Assembly: GCA_026261815.1 (NCBI GenBank)
Contig: JAMPIT010000682.1
Coordinates: 1,870,001 to 1,934,000, forward strand
DNA: 64,000 nt
Source of the DNA: Monarcha castaneiventris obscurior
Taxonomy: Eukaryota; Chordata; Aves; Passeriformes; Monarchidae
Direction: 5' to 3'
The first letter of the stretch is position 1. Each line of letters begins with the position of its first letter. Below are positions 61,471 through 64,000 of this stretch, piece after piece. The position numbers and the translations under genes were made by a program. The notes under the pieces are model-generated. The model worked only from the letters and a program-made list of their open reading frames with translations. It did not search any database and was not told the DNA's origin.

Positions 61471-64000
61471 CTCAGTCTTCCTATATCATTCTCTACAATG
61501 TCTGCTTTGTTTTGTCTCGAAAAATCGTTATCTCCTGCCTCTCTACCCCATGCCACTGCTCTGTTAGCAGCAAGTTTCCACTGCACATAATTATGGCATG
61601 CCTTAGCCTACTTTTTTTCTGTTTGCTGAATAGCTCTGCCTATTTTCTACTTGTGCTGATGCTACCATTTACTTTTCCTGACGCTCTAATCCTTGTACCC
61701 TTTGAAGGCCTGACTTCCTCCACACCATGACAGCAGCTGGGGTTCTCAGGCCTCTTTCCAGACCTTTTTAATAGCAACAGTAATGCCACTGATGAACATC
61801 CTACTTCCTAATCTTCAGGTCAGCATAGAGCCTGCATCTGTAACAAGTGCTGCAAATACACCATCATCTAGGGCTGCTGAGCACCCATTATCTAAATGAC
61901 TATCAAGTTATTAATTGCATATTCCTGGAACTGGAAGGAGAAGGAAAAACACAGCCACATAATGCAAGCACTTAGCTTCTTCACACATAATCCCAATTAG
62001 AAGGTCTTATTTTCCACCAGGAAGTAACAAGTGACACACTTCAGGAACTGAATACTTAATATAACTGGTTCAAAACTAATAGAAGTAGCCCAGTGAATCA
62101 AGAGCTTTCTCAGAATTATTCATCCTCAACACTGGCCTTGCAATGATTGCTACCCTAATAAGCTCTAAATAAGTCCTTCCGAACCACTCATGACATTGAT
62201 GCTGTGCCTACAGCTCTTTATGCTGACATTATTAAACAAGTATTCTTAAAGAAATTGTGTTTGACTCCACTCAAGAACAACTCCTGAACATCCTGAGATC
62301 TCCTGTTTCCATCTTCCTTCAATTACCAGCTAAAATAAACTAAATTAATTGCTTCTCTTGATGGATCTTACCATCTTCTAGCTAAGAAGATGCTTTTAGC
62401 CCAAGCCAAAACCCCACTGTGCTCCCCCTAGACAGCAGCTGTGGAGGTCCATAATTATACCACAAAAAAAAACCCAGCTAAAAACGATGGACTTTTGATC
62501 AAGGTAAAATACAATGTACAGCACTGCTGCTAGGTCTGGAATAGATGTGCTGATAATCAATGTATCTCCAAAAATGACTACAAGGCTGTCAAAACCAGTG
62601 ATAAGGGAAAGCTCATTCCCAAACATTGCTTAAAGAATAGCTCCTTCAAGTAGTGATTAGGCCAGGGTATTTTGAGTTACTGCAGTAACATATGTTGCCT
62701 CAAGCTGACCAAAGCAACTGTACCAAGATCTTGAACTCCCAGAGAGCTGAAAAGAGCACAGAAAAAAAAAAAAAATTACATTGTACTTAAAACTGTGTTC
62801 AACTATAAGACACCAGACACAAAGATTCCCTTTCCTCATCTCAAACTCTCTCCTCTCCTTCAAATCCCTTTAGAGATGTATTTGTGCTGCAACTTCTGGC
62901 ACAGCTTAATAAAGCTCGAGAGATAAGGGGCAGACTTTTTAGTTCTTTGGTATTGTTTTTAACGTTAAAAGAACAAAACGGAACAGAACCCAAAAAGAGT
63001 CTCACGTGATTTTGTATTTACCTATGTGCTGAACTTCCCAAACACAACCTGAAAGCAGAAGAGTACTTCCAAAACTCAGGACAAAAATGAAGACCACATT
63101 CTATTAAACCTGGTCCTCCAAGTGTGGAAAGTTCTACTAATGCCCTTTTTTTTTTTGCTACAACCAACAAGATAATTATCATAAGTCGATCTATCTCCCT
63201 TCCCTTCCTCCCCCCTTTTTCTTCTTTCAGCACTGGCATACAAACCATGCTATTTTAACTTCTTTCCTGTTCTCCCAGTTCTTCTGGAACATTTTATTTT
63301 CAACAGTCAACTCATTTGGAGAAGTGCCATGCTGAAGTTCAACCGTTTACAATGTTAACTGTGTCTCTGCCAGCAGCTGAGGACTTGCATCACACCACCT
63401 TCTCCAGCACCTCCTGATTAAACAATTTGAGTTCCTCTCTCTGAGAAGTTAGATGTTTAAGCAACCTTCACTCTCATCATGCTCCTGTTTTTTATTCCCC
63501 CCCTCTCAAAAATTATTCTCAGTCTCTGAAGAGTAAGATGGCATTTCTCATTCTCTCCTCAGCTAACACTTAGCAGACCTCCTGCTCACCTCCCATGGGC
63601 CCATAGATTTCTTGGTTATTTAGTACTCTAGAGTGAAGCAACTAAACTATTTGAAAAGCAAGCAAGCATTTGGACTGATGAAATTCAACATCTCTGCTGA
63701 AGCCAGCAATTAGAAGTTCATACTTGAACACATCTTAGATCAAGTATGCACCCTAAGCAAATCATACAGTTCTGGCAGGGGTAGCAGACCATATTCATCC
63801 AGAACAAGTTCGCAAAAATGTATCATCTCTTACTTCAAAGTAGAGAAATATCTGTTAAGAGTCAAAATAGAGAAACGTATGATGCTAAAGGAGTATTTCC
63901 ATTATTTTCCTCCTACAATGGATTGGAACTGTAACAAAATACAAGGAAAGAAAATACACATGGAACGACACAGACATCTTGGCCTTTGTAGACCTTTCCT

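Larger units (their letters stand above)
50106..64000. other. ZNF462 distal intron 1 or 5' intergenic sequence
   Basis: No exon or gene was recognised. The stretch contains long T and A homopolymers (51.52 and 55.62 kb), a degenerate direct-repeat block near 57.4 kb, an enhancer-like balanced block near 59.34-59.62 kb and a 98-bp tandem duplication at 61.3 kb. The true first exon of ZNF462 may lie here or beyond the right edge; the sequence alone does not show it. Confidence 0.55.

Noticed and set aside
61296..61730. 144-codon plus-strand frame across the 98-bp duplication
   Set aside because: The first part is made by the tandem repeat and the remainder is a hydrophobic chance frame; no domain or start context supports it.
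1..64000. CRISPR arrays, operons, prophage or other prokaryotic systems, tRNA and rRNA genes
   Set aside because: Exon-intron structure and CR1/MIR elements show vertebrate nuclear DNA; none of these features was seen.

Overview
This is vertebrate nuclear DNA, and the CR1 LINE remnants point to a bird: three have the typical avian CR1 3' sequence, and there is also one old MIR-like SINE. The only protein-coding gene I can support is ZNF462 (zinc finger protein 462), on the minus strand. From memory of gene order, the ZNF462/KLF4 region lies on the Z chromosome in birds; nothing in the sequence itself proves that. The species cannot be fixed.

Layout from right to left, which is the direction of transcription. 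Positions 64000-29564 are 5' flank and/or intron 1, with CR1 remnants at 49.3-50.1 and 33.9-34.1 kb, a MIR relict at 42.4 kb, a 98-bp tandem duplication at 61.3 kb and a GC-rich promoter-like patch at 31.85-32.4 kb. The coding exons follow: exon 2 (29563-29313, with the start codon), the giant exon 3 (28711-23193, 5,519 nt), exon 4 (22319-22155), exon 5 (20543/20540 or 20372 to 20269), exon 6 (17183-17065) and exon 7 (12889-12698). Positions 12697-1 are the next intron. The last exons are not in the window and must lie beyond its left edge. All internal boundaries are GT-AG and all phases join without a break. About 2,106 residues are encoded in the shorter form, or 2,162-2,163 in the longer form. 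Exon numbers assume one upstream non-coding exon.

The visible protein carries 28 C2H2 fingers, plus one more if the upstream acceptor of exon 5 is used. Most are scattered rather than joined by the short linkers of classical KRAB-type arrays. There is also an Ala run, a Gln/Pro tract, a basic patch, an acidic tract and a Pro run. ZNF462 is known in mammals as a nuclear, chromatin-associated factor that acts in embryonic stem cells and development; its haploinsufficiency causes Weiss-Kruszka syndrome.

I did not find an undescribed multi-gene system. The signals most worth checking are the nested acceptors of exon 5, which make or break a whole zinc finger; an imperfect 88-nt hairpin just upstream of those acceptors; a start-stop uORF just before the ZNF462 start; and a finger-plus-extension module repeated along exon 3.
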